Assembly (NCBI GenBank): GCA_965217685.1
Contig: CBDCIZ010000003.1
Span: 4,278,001-4,342,000 of the forward strand
From: Aurantimonas sp965217685
GTDB taxonomy: Bacteria > Pseudomonadota > Alphaproteobacteria > Rhizobiales > Rhizobiaceae
Direction: 5' to 3'
DNA: 64,000 nt
In this document: positions 16,844-25,485 of the stretch, piece by piece
Layout: each line of letters starts with the position of its first letter
Numbering within the stretch: the first letter of the stretch is position 1
The notes under the pieces: generated by a model
What the model saw: only the letters and a program-made list of their open reading frames with translations
Database searches by the model: none
What the model was told of the DNA's origin: nothing
Position numbers and translations under genes: made by a program

Positions 16844-17326
16844 TCAGCCTTCGGCCGATTCGGCCTTCGCGCGGGTGACGGTAACCGAACCGCCAGCCTT
16901 CTCGACCTTCTCGATGGCCGATTTCGACGCGCCGTCAACGGTCAGCTGCAGCTTGGTCGACAAATCGCCGTCGCCAAGCAGCCGAATGCCGTCACGGGAC
17001 TTGGAAACGAGACCGGCCGCCTGCAACGACGCGATATCGAGAGCACCCTTGCCGTCGAGCTTGCCGGCATCGATCGCGGCCTGGATCCGGCCCACCGAGA
17101 CGATGTTGTAGTTCTTCGCAAAGATGTTGGTGAAGCCGCGCTTCGGCAGGCGACGGAAGAGCGGCATCTGGCCACCCTCGAAGCCATTTATGGCAACGCC
17201 CGACCGGGACTTCTGGCCCTTGACGCCGCGACCGGCGGTCTTGCCCTTGCCGGAACCGATACCGCGGCCGACGCGCTTCTTGTTGTGCGTCGCGCCCGGC
17301 AGGTCGGACAGTTCGTTGAGGTTCAT
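16844..17326 (-). CDS. rplO: 50S ribosomal protein L15
   Basis: 160 residues. MNLNELSD, the glycine- and lysine-rich N-terminal arm containing KKRVGRGIGSGKGKTAGRG, and GFEGGQMPLFRRLPKRGF are diagnostic of L15, a late-assembling 23S rRNA binder. AGGAG lies upstream of the ATG at 17326; the frame remains open upstream but without homology. Last gene before the structured gap leading to secY. Confidence 0.97.
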   Translation of the reverse strand: MNLNELSDLPGATHNKKRVGRGIGSGKGKTAGRGVKGQKSRSGVAINGFEGGQMPLFRRLPKRGFTNIFAKNYNIVSVGRIQAAIDAGKLDGKGALDIASLQAAGLVSKSRDGIRLLGDGDLSTKLQLTVDGASKSAIEKVEKAGGSVTVTRAKAESAEG

Positions 17327-17469
17327 GTTTTTCTCTCCTGAACCAGCACGCCTGCCTGCGATCTCTTCAACGCGATCGCGGCTCGTGCCGGCATGTGATG
17401 TCTCTTGGGGGCCCGGCGGGATGCCGATGGCGGCGCAGAGCGCGCCCGCCTGGACCCACGACCGCAGTC

Positions 17470-17673
17470 TCACGCCGGATCGACGACCCGGACCATATGC
17501 GCGACCTTGGCGATCATCCCGCGAACCGCGGGGGTGTCTTCAAGCGTCGACTGGCGGTGCATCTTGTCGAGGCCGAGGCCGCGAAGCGTAGCGCGCTGCT
17601 CTTTCGGCCGGCGGATCGGGCTACCGACCTGTTCGACGGTAACCGTGGCGCTCTTGGATTTCGTATCGGCCAT
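17470..17673 (-). CDS. rpmD: 50S ribosomal protein L30
   Basis: 67 residues. VTVEQVGSPIRRPKEQRATLRGLGL (in consecutive conserved blocks) and MIAKVAHMVRV match bacterial L30. The short N-terminal MADTKSKSA extension is typical of rhizobial forms. It lies between rpsE and rplO in the spc operon. Confidence 0.96.
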   Translation of the reverse strand: MADTKSKSATVTVEQVGSPIRRPKEQRATLRGLGLDKMHRQSTLEDTPAVRGMIAKVAHMVRVVDPA

Positions 17674-17733
17674 CGATTGGCTCCTTCAATCAAAGCGCGG
17701 CGGGCACCCGATGCCGGATGCCCCCGCTTCCAA

Positions 17734-18288
17734 TCAGTCTTCCGAGGCCGACACGCCGGCCAAATCTTGGCGGCGGGCCTGGAGGGTCGAATACTTGATG
17801 CCGCGGCGTGCCGCGACATCCTTGGGGTGCGTCGCGTTCTTCAGCCCGTCGAAAGTCGCGCGAACCATGTTGTACGGGTTCGACGAGCCAAGCGACTTGG
17901 CGACGACGTCGTGCATGCCGACTGCCTCGAACACGGCGCGCATCGGGCCGCCGGCAATGATGCCGGTACCGGCCTCGGCGGCACGCAGGATGACCTTGCC
18001 GGCACCGTGGCGGCCGGCTGTGTCGTGATGCAGCGTGCGACCATCGCGCAAAGGCACGAAGATCAGGTCGCGCTTGGCAGCTTCCGTCGCCTTGCGGATC
18101 GCCTCCGGCACCTCACGAGCCTTGCCGTGGCCGAAGCCGACGCGACCCTTGAGGTCGCCGACGACGACGAGAGCGGCGAAACCGAAGCGACGGCCACCCT
18201 TGACCACCTTGGCGACGCGGTTGATGTGAACGAGTTTGTCGACGAAACCGTCGTCACGGTCTTCGCGTCGATCGTTACGAGGGGCCAT
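17734..18288 (-). CDS. rpsE: 30S ribosomal protein S5
   Basis: 184 residues. The S5 N-terminal dsRNA-binding-like domain shows KLVHINRVAKVVKGGRRFGF and VVGDLKGRVGFGHGKA, and the C-terminal domain has AGTGIIAGGPMRAVFEA and SSNPYNMVRATFDGL. S5 contributes to decoding accuracy and mRNA unwinding at the entry site. The charged N-terminus (RNDRREDRDDGF) is as expected in alphaproteobacteria. Confidence 0.97.
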   Translation of the reverse strand: MAPRNDRREDRDDGFVDKLVHINRVAKVVKGGRRFGFAALVVVGDLKGRVGFGHGKAREVPEAIRKATEAAKRDLIFVPLRDGRTLHHDTAGRHGAGKVILRAAEAGTGIIAGGPMRAVFEAVGMHDVVAKSLGSSNPYNMVRATFDGLKNATHPKDVAARRGIKYSTLQARRQDLAGVSASED

Positions 18289-18397
18289 ATCCTGTTCCTT
18301 GTTCTTTTCCGGAGGCCTCTTGTGGAGAAGGCCGCGCTCGGGCGGCCCTCGGCGAACGACGACCCGCCGGGCTTTTCGCCGGGCGGGCGGTCTGTCT

Positions 18398-18760
18398 TTA
18401 GAAGTTCAGCCCGCCTTCGCGCGCCGAGTCGGCCAGCGCCTTGACGCGGCCGTGATAGATGAACGAGCCGCGGTCGAACACGACGTCAGAGACGCCGGCC
18501 TTCTTGGCACGCTCGGCGACCAGCTTGCCCACCGCAGCCGCAGCTGCGACGTCGGCGCCGGTCTTCAGATCGCCGCGCAGGGACGGATCGAGCGTCGATG
18601 CAGCGGCCAGCGTGCGGCCCTCTGCGTCGTCGATGACCTGCGCATAGATGTTCTTCGAAGAACGGTGGACCGACAGACGGGGACGCCCGTTGGCCGCCTT
18701 CTTCAGCGTACGGCGGATGCGCGAGGCACGGCGCCGCATGGAGTCTTTCAAGGTCGCCAT
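18398..18760 (-). CDS. rplR: 50S ribosomal protein L18
   Basis: 120 residues. RRASRIRRTLKKA, RPRLSVHRSSKNIYAQVIDD and VVFDRGSFIYHGRVKALAD identify L18, which binds 5S rRNA with L5 and L25 in the central protuberance. It follows rplF after only four bases, so translation is probably coupled. Confidence 0.97.
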   Translation of the reverse strand: MATLKDSMRRRASRIRRTLKKAANGRPRLSVHRSSKNIYAQVIDDAEGRTLAAASTLDPSLRGDLKTGADVAAAAAVGKLVAERAKKAGVSDVVFDRGSFIYHGRVKALADSAREGGLNF

Positions 18761-18764
18761 CAGA

Positions 18765-19298
18765 TTATTTCTTCTTGCCTTCCTTGCGGACGATCGTTTC
18801 GCCGGCGTACTTCACGCCCTTGCCCTTGTAGGGCTCGGGACTGCGGTACTCGCGGATCTCCGCGGCGACCTGACCGACCTGCTGTTTGTTGATGCCCGAA
18901 ACGACGATCTCCGTCGGCTTGGGAACGACAATCGAGATGCCTTCCGGCACCGGATAAAGCACGTCGTGCGAAAAGCCCAGTGCCAGCTGCAGGTTCTTGC
19001 CCTGCATCGAGGCGCGATAGCCGACGCCGTTGATCTCGAGCTTCTTTTCGAAGCCCGTCTTCACGCCACCCACGATGTTGGCGATCATCGTCCGCGACAT
19101 GCCCCACTTGGAACGTGCCACCTTGGTCTGATCGCGCGGGTCGACGCGAACACCACCCTCTTCCATCTTGACCAGCACCTCGTCATTGACGACGAAGGAA
19201 AGCTCGCCCTTGGGACCCTTGACCTTGACGGTCTGGCCATCGACCGTGGCGGTGACGCCATCGGGAATGGCGACCGCCTTCTTACCAATTCGAGACAT
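18765..19298 (-). CDS. rplF: 50S ribosomal protein L6
   Basis: 177 residues. MSRIGKKAVAIPDGV at the N-terminus and the C-terminal block EIREYRSPEPYKGKGVKYAGE are diagnostic of L6, which binds near the sarcin-ricin loop and the factor-binding site. Start context and spacing are normal for the spc operon. Confidence 0.98.
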   Translation of the reverse strand: MSRIGKKAVAIPDGVTATVDGQTVKVKGPKGELSFVVNDEVLVKMEEGGVRVDPRDQTKVARSKWGMSRTMIANIVGGVKTGFEKKLEINGVGYRASMQGKNLQLALGFSHDVLYPVPEGISIVVPKPTEIVVSGINKQQVGQVAAEIREYRSPEPYKGKGVKYAGETIVRKEGKKK

Positions 19299-19339
19299 AT
19301 CGAAACCCTGTCCGTTCGTGACGGGCGGGCCCTGCAGCG

Positions 19340-19738
19340 TCAGAAGACGCGGCAGAGCACCTCGCCGCCAACATTCTGTTCACGCGCGGCATGGTCGGCC
19401 ATCACGCCCTTGGGCGTCGACAGCACCGAGATGCCCAAGCCGTTGTTGACCTGCGGAATGCTCCTGGCCGAGACGTAGACGCGGCGACCCGGCTTTGACA
19501 CGCGAGCGATCTCCCGAATGACCGGAGTGCCTTCGTAGTACTTCAACTCGATGTCAAACTCGGCCTTGCCGGCTTCGAATTCGGTCTCGGTGTAGCCGCG
19601 GATGTAGCCCTCGTCCTTGAGAACGTCGAGAACACGGCCGCGCAGCTTCGACGCCGGCGTCGAGACCGAGGACTTGTTGCGCATGATCGCATTGCGAATG
19701 CGGGTCAGCATATCGCCGAGAGGATCGGACAATGACAT
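19340..19738 (-). CDS. rpsH: 30S ribosomal protein S8
   Basis: 132 residues. DPLGDMLTRIRNA at the N-terminus and GLGISVLSTPKGVMADHAARE followed by GGEVLCRVF at the C-terminus are diagnostic of S8, an early 16S rRNA binder. In enterobacteria S8 represses the spc operon by binding an mRNA mimic near rplE; whether this holds here cannot be told. Confidence 0.98.
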   Translation of the reverse strand: MSLSDPLGDMLTRIRNAIMRNKSSVSTPASKLRGRVLDVLKDEGYIRGYTETEFEAGKAEFDIELKYYEGTPVIREIARVSKPGRRVYVSARSIPQVNNGLGISVLSTPKGVMADHAAREQNVGGEVLCRVF

Positions 19739-19750
19739 GGCTTTGTCTCC

Positions 19751-20056
19751 TTACCAACTCGACTTGACGATGCCGGGAATCTGGCCGTTGTTGCCGAGGT
19801 CCCGGAGCGCGATACGGCTCATTTTGAGCTTGCGATAATAGGCGCGCGGGCGACCAGTCACCTCGCAGCGGTTGCGCACACGCACCTTCGAGCTGTTGCG
19901 CGGCAGTTCCGCGAGCTCGAGCTGCGCGCGAAAGCGCTCCTCCATCGGAGCGTCGGCGTTCTTCGTGATCGCCTTCAGAGCGGCCCGCTTGGCAGCGTAT
20001 TTCGCCACCATCTTCTTGCGGTGCTCGTTCTGCTCGATCATGCCCTTTTTGGCCAT
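19751..20056 (-). CDS. rpsN: 30S ribosomal protein S14 (zinc-free form)
   Basis: 101 residues. RNRCEVTGRPRAYYRKLKMSR and the C-terminal GQIPGIVKSSW are diagnostic. It lacks the CxxC pairs of the short zinc-binding form, so it is the long zinc-independent S14 usual in alphaproteobacteria. It lies 12 bases upstream of rpsH. Confidence 0.97.
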   Translation of the reverse strand: MAKKGMIEQNEHRKKMVAKYAAKRAALKAITKNADAPMEERFRAQLELAELPRNSSKVRVRNRCEVTGRPRAYYRKLKMSRIALRDLGNNGQIPGIVKSSW

Positions 20057-20089
20057 TCTCTTGTCCTTTTCTCGTAAGCCGTTACGGCG

Positions 20090-20653
20090 TTACTGGCGGA
20101 ACGGGAAGTTGAACGCCTTGAGGAGCGCCCGTGCTTCGTCGTCCGTCTTCGCCGTCGTACAGACGATGATGTCCATGCCCCACATCTGATCGACCTTGTC
20201 GTAGTTGATCTCGGGGAAGACGATATGCTCCTTCATGCCCATGGCGAAGTTGCCACGGCCGTCGAAGCTCTTCGGGTTCAGGCCGCGAAAGTCGCGAACG
20301 CGCGGCAGCGCGATCTGGACGAGGCGATCCATGAACTCGTACATCTTGTTCTTGCGAAGCGTGACCTTCGCGCCGATCGGCATCCCTTCGCGGACCTTGA
20401 AGCCGGCGATCGAGTTGCGAGCGTGCGTGATGACAGGCTTCTGACCCGCGATACGTGCCAGATCCTCGGCCGCAACCTGCGGCTTCTTGGAATCGCCGGT
20501 GGCCTCACCGACGCCCATGTTGATCACGATCTTGTCGACCCGCGGGAGCTCCATCTCGTTCTTGTACGAGAATTCTTCCATGAGAGCCTTGCGGACCTCT
20601 TCGCGATAGACGCGCTTGAGGCGCGGCTCGTAAGCGGTTTCCGTATCAGCCAT
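20090..20653 (-). CDS. rplE: 50S ribosomal protein L5
   Basis: 187 residues. Shows VDKIVINMGVGEA, GQKPVITHARNSIAGFKVREG and FRGLNPKSFDGRGNFAMG of L5, which binds 5S rRNA and contacts the P-site tRNA. Its start overlaps the end of rplX by eight bases, indicating translational coupling. Confidence 0.98.
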   Translation of the reverse strand: MADTETAYEPRLKRVYREEVRKALMEEFSYKNEMELPRVDKIVINMGVGEATGDSKKPQVAAEDLARIAGQKPVITHARNSIAGFKVREGMPIGAKVTLRKNKMYEFMDRLVQIALPRVRDFRGLNPKSFDGRGNFAMGMKEHIVFPEINYDKVDQMWGMDIIVCTTAKTDDEARALLKAFNFPFRQ

Positions 20654-20960
20654 TGATCTGCTCTCCCGAGCGCTTGGCGACGCGCACCTTGGTGCCGTCG
20701 TCGAGAAACTTGAAGCCCACCCGGGTCGGCTTGCCGTCCTTGGGGTCGGCGACCGCCAGATTCGACAGCTGGATCGGGGCTTCCTTGGCGATGATGCCGG
20801 CCTCCTGCGAAGCCGACTGGCGCTGGTGGCGCTTGATCATGTTGATCCCGCTGACCACGGCACGACCGTCCTTCGGCATCACCTTGACGACTTCACCCGT
20901 CCGGCCCTTGTCCTTGCCGGCGAGCACGACGACATTGTCGCCTTTGCGGATCTTCTGCAT
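20646..20960 (-). CDS. rplX: 50S ribosomal protein L24
   Basis: 104 residues. The KOW motif KIRKGDNVVVLAGKDKGRTGEV in consecutive blocks, then VVSGINMIKRHQR, identify L24, an assembly initiator that binds the 5' domain of 23S rRNA. It precedes and overlaps rplE. Confidence 0.97.
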   Translation of the reverse strand: MQKIRKGDNVVVLAGKDKGRTGEVVKVMPKDGRAVVSGINMIKRHQRQSASQEAGIIAKEAPIQLSNLAVADPKDGKPTRVGFKFLDDGTKVRVAKRSGEQING

Positions 20961-20975
20961 CGTCCGCTCTCCTTC

Positions 20976-21344
20976 TTATAGTACTTCGGGGGCCAGCGAG
21001 ACGATCTTCATGTGGTTCTTGCCGCGAAGCTCGCGGGGAACCGGTCCGAAGATGCGGGTGCCGACCGGCTCTTTCTTGTTGTCGATCAGGACGGCGGCGT
21101 TCTGGTCGAACCGGATCACCGAACCATCGACGCGACGAATGTCCTTGGCGGTACGAACCACCACGGCCTTCATCACGTCGCCCTTTTTCACGCGGCCCCG
21201 CGGAATCGCCTCTTTGACGGAAACGACGATGATGTCGCCCACCGAGGCATATTTCCGCTTCGAGCCGCCGAGAACCTTGATGCACATGACACGGCGTGCG
21301 CCGGAATTGTCCGCCACGTCGAGATTGGTTTGCATCTGAATCAT
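20976..21344 (-). CDS. rplN: 50S ribosomal protein L14
   Basis: 122 residues. MIQMQTNLDVADNSGARRVM, SVGDIIVVSVKEAIPRG and FGPVPRELRGKNHMKIVSLAPEVL (in blocks) are diagnostic of L14, which forms intersubunit bridges and interacts with L19. Marks the start of the spc segment after rpsQ. Confidence 0.98.
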   Translation of the reverse strand: MIQMQTNLDVADNSGARRVMCIKVLGGSKRKYASVGDIIVVSVKEAIPRGRVKKGDVMKAVVVRTAKDIRRVDGSVIRFDQNAAVLIDNKKEPVGTRIFGPVPRELRGKNHMKIVSLAPEVL

Positions 21345-21408
21345 GTCAGGCCGCCTTTAAAAGCTTGGGGCCCGGATGCGCGGCGTATCGCGCAAACCGG
21401 GACATTCG

Positions 21409-21657
21409 TCAACTGGCTGCTTGAGCGTCGCTCGAAACGACGATCCAGCTCTTGTCCTTCGAGATCGGCCGGGTCTCTTCGATGGAGACCAGGTCGCCGA
21501 CCTTGTACTGATTGCTCTCGTCGTGCGCCTTGTACTTCTTCGAACGGCGCACGGTCTTCTTGAACAGCGAGTGGGTGAAGCGACGCTCCACCAGCACGAC
21601 CACCGTCTTGTCGTTCTTGTCGGAGACCACGGTCCCCTGCAGAATGCGTTTGGGCAT
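21409..21657 (-). CDS. rpsQ: 30S ribosomal protein S17
   Basis: 82 residues. MPKRILQGTVVSDKNDKTVV and the OB-fold block ESNQYKVGDLVSIEETRPIS identify S17, a 16S 5'-domain binder. It follows rpmC by 11 bases. Confidence 0.97.
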   Translation of the reverse strand: MPKRILQGTVVSDKNDKTVVVLVERRFTHSLFKKTVRRSKKYKAHDESNQYKVGDLVSIEETRPISKDKSWIVVSSDAQAAS

Positions 21658-21668
21658 GATCTTCGTCC

Positions 21669-21869
21669 TTAGGCCTTGGCCGTCGCGGCCTTGTGGCGCG
21701 AAATCGTCTTGATCCGGGCGATGTCCCGGCGGACGACGCGCACGCGGGCGGTGTTCTCGAGCTGACCGGTCGCACGCTGGAAGCGCAGGTTGAACTGCTC
21801 CTTCTTCAGCTTGGCGAGCTCGTCGGTGAGTTCGTCCGCGGTCATCTGCTTGACGTCGGAAGCTTTCAC
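21669..21869 (-). CDS. rpmC: 50S ribosomal protein L29
   Basis: 66 residues. Shows MTADELTDELAKLKKEQFNLRFQ in two conserved blocks and VRRDIARIKTI. L29 lies at the tunnel exit beside L23 and contributes to the SRP and trigger-factor docking area. The start codon is GTG with AAGGAGAG upstream. Confidence 0.96.
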   Translation of the reverse strand: MKASDVKQMTADELTDELAKLKKEQFNLRFQRATGQLENTARVRVVRRDIARIKTISRHKAATAKA

Positions 21870-21880
21870 GTCAACTCTCC

Positions 21881-22294
21881 TTACTCGGCAATGCGCTGGA
21901 TGAAGCGCGTGCGGATCGGCAGCTTCGCAGCCCCAAGCCGCAGCGCTTCGCGCGCGGTCGTTTCATCGACGCCGTCGATCTCGAAGACGACGCGTCCGGG
22001 ATGGACACGGGCCGCCCAATAATCGACGCCGCCCTTGCCCTTGCCCATGCGGACTTCGGTCGGCTTGGAGGTCACGGGCACATCCGGAAAAATCCGGATC
22101 CACACGCGCCCCTGGCGCTTCATCTGGCGGGTGATCGCGCGGCGGGCCGCCTCAATCTGCCGGGCGGTGACCCGCTCGGGCTCCACGGCCTTGAGGCCAT
22201 AGGCACCGAAGTTCAGGTTCGTTCCACCCTTGGCGGTACCGTGAATGCGTCCCTTGAACGCCTTCCGGTACTTCGTGCGCTTTGGCTGCAGCAT
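21881..22294 (-). CDS. rplP: 50S ribosomal protein L16
   Basis: 137 residues. MLQPKRTKYRKAFKGRIHG, RVWIRIFPDVPVTSKPTEVRMG in blocks and GKGGVDYWAARVHPG are diagnostic of L16, which contacts the A-site tRNA and the L7/L12 stalk base. It lies between rpsC and rpmC. Confidence 0.98.
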   Translation of the reverse strand: MLQPKRTKYRKAFKGRIHGTAKGGTNLNFGAYGLKAVEPERVTARQIEAARRAITRQMKRQGRVWIRIFPDVPVTSKPTEVRMGKGKGGVDYWAARVHPGRVVFEIDGVDETTAREALRLGAAKLPIRTRFIQRIAE

Positions 22295-22324
22295 CTCGTT
22301 CTACTCCGAATTCTTTGGCACGGC

Positions 22325-23035
22325 TCAGGCGTGCTCGCGACGACGTCCGCCGCCACCACCATGGCTGTCGCCCTCGATCTGACGGCGCTCGGAGGCCATC
22401 GGATCATGCTCGAGGATCTCGCCCTTGAAGATCCAGACCTTGACGCCGCAGATGCCGTAGGCGGTCTTCGCCTCGGCGACACCATAGTCGATGTCGGCGC
22501 GCAGCGTGTGCAGCGGCACCCGGCCCTCGCGGTACCATTCCGTCCGCGCGATCTCGGCGCCGCCGAGACGACCGCCGCAATTGATGCGGATGCCTTCCGC
22601 GCCCAGGCGCATCGCCGACTGAACAGCGCGCTTCATGGCGCGGCGGAACGCCACGCGGCGCTCCAGCTGCTGAGCGATCGACTGCGCGACCAGGGTCGCA
22701 TCGATCTCGGGCTTGCGCACCTCGACGATGTTGATGTGCGTCTCGGCCTTGGTGAGCGCGGCGAGCTGCTTGCGCAGCTTCTCGATATCCGCGCCCTTCT
22801 TGCCGATCACGATGCCCGGACGCGCCGAGTGAATGGTGATCCGGCACTTCTTGTGCGGACGCTCGATGACGATCTTGGAAACCGCGGCCTGCTTGAGCTC
22901 TTCGAGCAGGAACTTGCGGATCTTCAGATCCTCGTGGAGGAGATTGCCGTACTCGCCGGTGTTGGCATACCAACGTGAATCCCAGGTGCGGTTGATGCCG
23001 AGCCGGAAGCCGGTCGGGTTGATCTTTTGACCCAT
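22325..23035 (-). CDS. rpsC: 30S ribosomal protein S3
   Basis: 236 residues. MGQKINPTGFRLGI, the KH domain block RPGIVIGKKGADIEKLRKQL and the C-terminal domain with LGAEGIRINCGGRLGGAEIAR identify S3, a component of the mRNA entry helicase site. It ends with a glycine/arginine-rich tail. The ATG overlaps the rplV stop codon by one base (TAATG). Confidence 0.98.
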   Translation of the reverse strand: MGQKINPTGFRLGINRTWDSRWYANTGEYGNLLHEDLKIRKFLLEELKQAAVSKIVIERPHKKCRITIHSARPGIVIGKKGADIEKLRKQLAALTKAETHINIVEVRKPEIDATLVAQSIAQQLERRVAFRRAMKRAVQSAMRLGAEGIRINCGGRLGGAEIARTEWYREGRVPLHTLRADIDYGVAEAKTAYGICGVKVWIFKGEILEHDPMASERRQIEGDSHGGGGGRRREHA

Positions 23036-23424
23036 TATGCGGCCTCCTCGGTAGCGGTGCGCTCGCGCACGACGATCGTCAGGTGCGAGAACGGCTTCTC
23101 GACCCGGCTCGCCTTGCCGCGACCGCGAGCGTGGAAGCGCTTCATCGTGATCGACTTGCCGACATAGGCCTCGGCGACGAACAGCGCGTCGACATCGAGG
23201 TCATGGTTGTTTTCGGCGTTGGCGATGGCGCTTTCCAGCGTCTTCTTGACCGTCTCGGCGATCCGCTTGCGCGAGAAGGTCAGGTCCGCGAGAGCGGAGT
23301 CGACCTTCTTGCCGCGGATCAGCTGCGCGACGAGATTGAGTTTCTGCGGGCTGACGCGGATGGTACGCGCAACGGCGCGCGCCTCGTTCTCCGCCAGTCG
23401 CCGTTCGGCTTTGGCCTTGCCCAT
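23035..23424 (-). CDS. rplV: 50S ribosomal protein L22
   Basis: 129 residues. RTIRVSPQKLNLVAQLIRGK and MKRFHARGRGKASRVEKPFSH are diagnostic; the second spans the hairpin that lines the exit tunnel and is the site of macrolide-resistance changes. It overlaps rpsC by one base. Confidence 0.97.
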   Translation of the reverse strand: MGKAKAERRLAENEARAVARTIRVSPQKLNLVAQLIRGKKVDSALADLTFSRKRIAETVKKTLESAIANAENNHDLDVDALFVAEAYVGKSITMKRFHARGRGKASRVEKPFSHLTIVVRERTATEEAA

Positions 23425-23425
23425 C

Positions 23426-23704
23426 TTACTTCCTCTTCGCCTTCTTGTCGGCGCCGTGGCCGTAATAGGTACGGGTCGGTGCGAACTCGCCGAACTTGTG
23501 TCCGACCATGTCCTCGTTGACCGCGACCGGGATGTGCTTCGAGCCGTTGTAGACGCCGAAGGTCTGACCGACGAACTGCGGCAGGATCGTCGAACGACGG
23601 CTCCAGATCTTGATCACATCGTTGCGGCCGCTCTCGCGCCCCTTCTCGGCTTTCTTGAGAAGGTAGCCATCGACGAACGGGCCCTTCCAGACGGAACGTG
23701 TCAT
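23426..23704 (-). CDS. rpsS: 30S ribosomal protein S19
   Basis: 92 residues. MTRSVWKGPFVDGYLLKKAE and KFGEFAPTRTYYGHGADKKAKRK (in blocks) identify S19, which forms a head complex with S13. Only one base separates it from rplV. Confidence 0.98.
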   Translation of the reverse strand: MTRSVWKGPFVDGYLLKKAEKGRESGRNDVIKIWSRRSTILPQFVGQTFGVYNGSKHIPVAVNEDMVGHKFGEFAPTRTYYGHGADKKAKRK

Positions 23705-23715
23705 GAAATTTCCCC

Positions 23716-24552
23716 TTACTTCTTACGCTGATGGCGCGAGCGCATGATGTACTTGTCGGTCGACTTGTTCTGGCGCGTGCGCTTGCCCTTGGTCGGCTTG
23801 CCCCAGGGCGAGACCGGATGACGGCCGCCCGAGGTCCGGCCTTCACCACCGCCATGCGGATGGTCGACCGGGTTCATCACGACGCCGCGAACGTGCGGGC
23901 GACGACCGAGCCAGACCGAACGACCGGCCTTGCCGAGATTGATGTTCGAGTGGTCGGCGTTGGACACCGCGCCGACCGTGGCGAAGCACGAGGACGGCAC
24001 CAGGCGCTGCTCGCCCGAATTGAGGCGCAGGATCGCCATGCCGCTGTCGCGGCCGACGAGCTGGGCGTATCCGCCGGCAGAGCGGGCGATCTGGCCACCC
24101 TTCTCCGGCTTCATCTCCACATTGTGGATGATCGTGCCGACCGGCATCGCCGAAAGCGGCATCGCGTTGCCCGGCTTGATGTCGATGCCAGAAAGGCCTG
24201 AGACCACCACGTCGCCGGCGGCGACGCGCTGCGGCGCCAGGATGTAGGCGACCTCGCCATCATCGTACTTCAAGAGTGCGATAAAAGCGGTGCGGTTCGG
24301 ATCGTACTCGATCCGCTGCACCGTCGCCGGAACGTCCAGCTTGCGCCGCTTGAAATCGATCATGCGGTAGGTGCGCTTGTGACCACCGCCCTGGTATCGG
24401 GCGGTGATGCGGCCGGTGTTGTTGCGGCCACCCTTCTGTGTCAGGCCCTCGGTCAACGATTTGACCGGCTTGCCCTTCCACAGCTCCGAGCGATCAACGA
24501 TGACCAGCTGGCGCTGGCTCGGCGTGTTCGGTTTGAAATGCTTCAGTGCCAT
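23716..24552 (-). CDS. rplB: 50S ribosomal protein L2
   Basis: 278 residues. MALKHFKPNTPSQRQLV, YDPNRTAFIALLKYDDGE and the C-terminal block RGVVMNPVDHPHGGGEGRT are diagnostic; the His in that block lies near the peptidyl-transferase centre and is conserved here. L2 binds 23S domain IV and is needed for subunit association. Confidence 0.98.
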   Translation of the reverse strand: MALKHFKPNTPSQRQLVIVDRSELWKGKPVKSLTEGLTQKGGRNNTGRITARYQGGGHKRTYRMIDFKRRKLDVPATVQRIEYDPNRTAFIALLKYDDGEVAYILAPQRVAAGDVVVSGLSGIDIKPGNAMPLSAMPVGTIIHNVEMKPEKGGQIARSAGGYAQLVGRDSGMAILRLNSGEQRLVPSSCFATVGAVSNADHSNINLGKAGRSVWLGRRPHVRGVVMNPVDHPHGGGEGRTSGGRHPVSPWGKPTKGKRTRQNKSTDKYIMRSRHQRKK

Positions 24553-24574
24553 GTTCTAGCTCCTCCGGTCCCGA

Positions 24575-24868
24575 TCAAAGACCGGTCGAGACATCGATCG
24601 TGTCGCCTTCGGCGAGCGTGACGACGGCTTTTTTCTGATCGCTCTGCTGGCCGAGACGGCCGCGAAAGCGCTTGACCTTGCCCTTGCGGACCATGGTGTT
24701 CACCGCGGTGACCTTGACGCCGAACAGGTGCTCGACGGCCGCCTTGATGTCCGGCTTGGTCGCCGTCTTCGGCACGTTGAAGACCACCTGGTTGGACTCC
24801 GACAGGAGCGTCGACTTCTCGGTGATCACCGGCGAGGTGATGACGTCGTAATGGCGCAGATCGCTCAT
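24575..24868 (-). CDS. rplW: 50S ribosomal protein L23
   Basis: 97 residues. HYDVITSPVITEKSTLLSES and the C-terminal VKGKVKRFRGRLGQ-type block (here TMVRKGKVKRFRGR) identify L23, the docking site for trigger factor and SRP at the tunnel exit. The start overlaps the rplD stop codon by four bases. Confidence 0.97.
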   Translation of the reverse strand: MSDLRHYDVITSPVITEKSTLLSESNQVVFNVPKTATKPDIKAAVEHLFGVKVTAVNTMVRKGKVKRFRGRLGQQSDQKKAVVTLAEGDTIDVSTGL

Positions 24869-25485
24869 TTGAACCGCTCCTCGAGGGCTTCGACCGCAGC
24901 CTTCGACAGAACCAGCGTCTGGCGGCGGAGGATGTCGTAAACGTTGATGCCCTGAACCGGCAGAACGTCGATCATCGGAATGTTGCGGGCCGAACGCGAG
25001 AAGTTCGCGTCGATTTCCGAACCGCCGATGATCAGCGCGTTGGACAGACCGAGACCGGCGAAGCTCTTCACCATACCCTTGGTCTTGCCGTCACCCGCCG
25101 CCAGTTCATCGACGACGATCAGGCCGCCCGACTTCACCTTGGACGAGAGCGCATGGCGCAGAGCGAGCGCCCGGACCTTCTTGGGAAGGTCGTGGGCATG
25201 ACTACGCGACGTCGGGCCGTGAGCCACGCCGCCGCCGCGAAACTGCGGCGCCTTCGCCGTCGAGTGACGGGCGCGGCCCGTCCCCTTCTGGCGGTACATC
25301 TTGGCGGTCGTCCGCGCAACCTCGGACCGGCCGAGCGTCGAGTGGCTGCCCTGCTGCCGCTTGGCCAACTGCCAGCGCACCATGCGCTGCAAAATGTCCT
25401 CGCGCGGCTCCAGGCCGAAGATCTCGTCGGTCAGGGATACGGTGCCCGCATCCTTGCCGTCGAAGCTTTTGATCGTGACGTCCAT
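24865..25485 (-). CDS. rplD: 50S ribosomal protein L4
   Basis: 206 residues. Shows RQGSHSTLGRSEV, KMYRQKGTGRARHSTAKAPQF in two blocks of the tunnel-constriction loop, and INVYDILRRQTLVLSKAAV. L4 represses the S10 operon in enterobacteria; I see no equivalent leader here. It overlaps rplC by one base and rplW by four. Confidence 0.98.
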   Translation of the reverse strand: MDVTIKSFDGKDAGTVSLTDEIFGLEPREDILQRMVRWQLAKRQQGSHSTLGRSEVARTTAKMYRQKGTGRARHSTAKAPQFRGGGVAHGPTSRSHAHDLPKKVRALALRHALSSKVKSGGLIVVDELAAGDGKTKGMVKSFAGLGLSNALIIGGSEIDANFSRSARNIPMIDVLPVQGINVYDILRRQTLVLSKAAVEALEERFK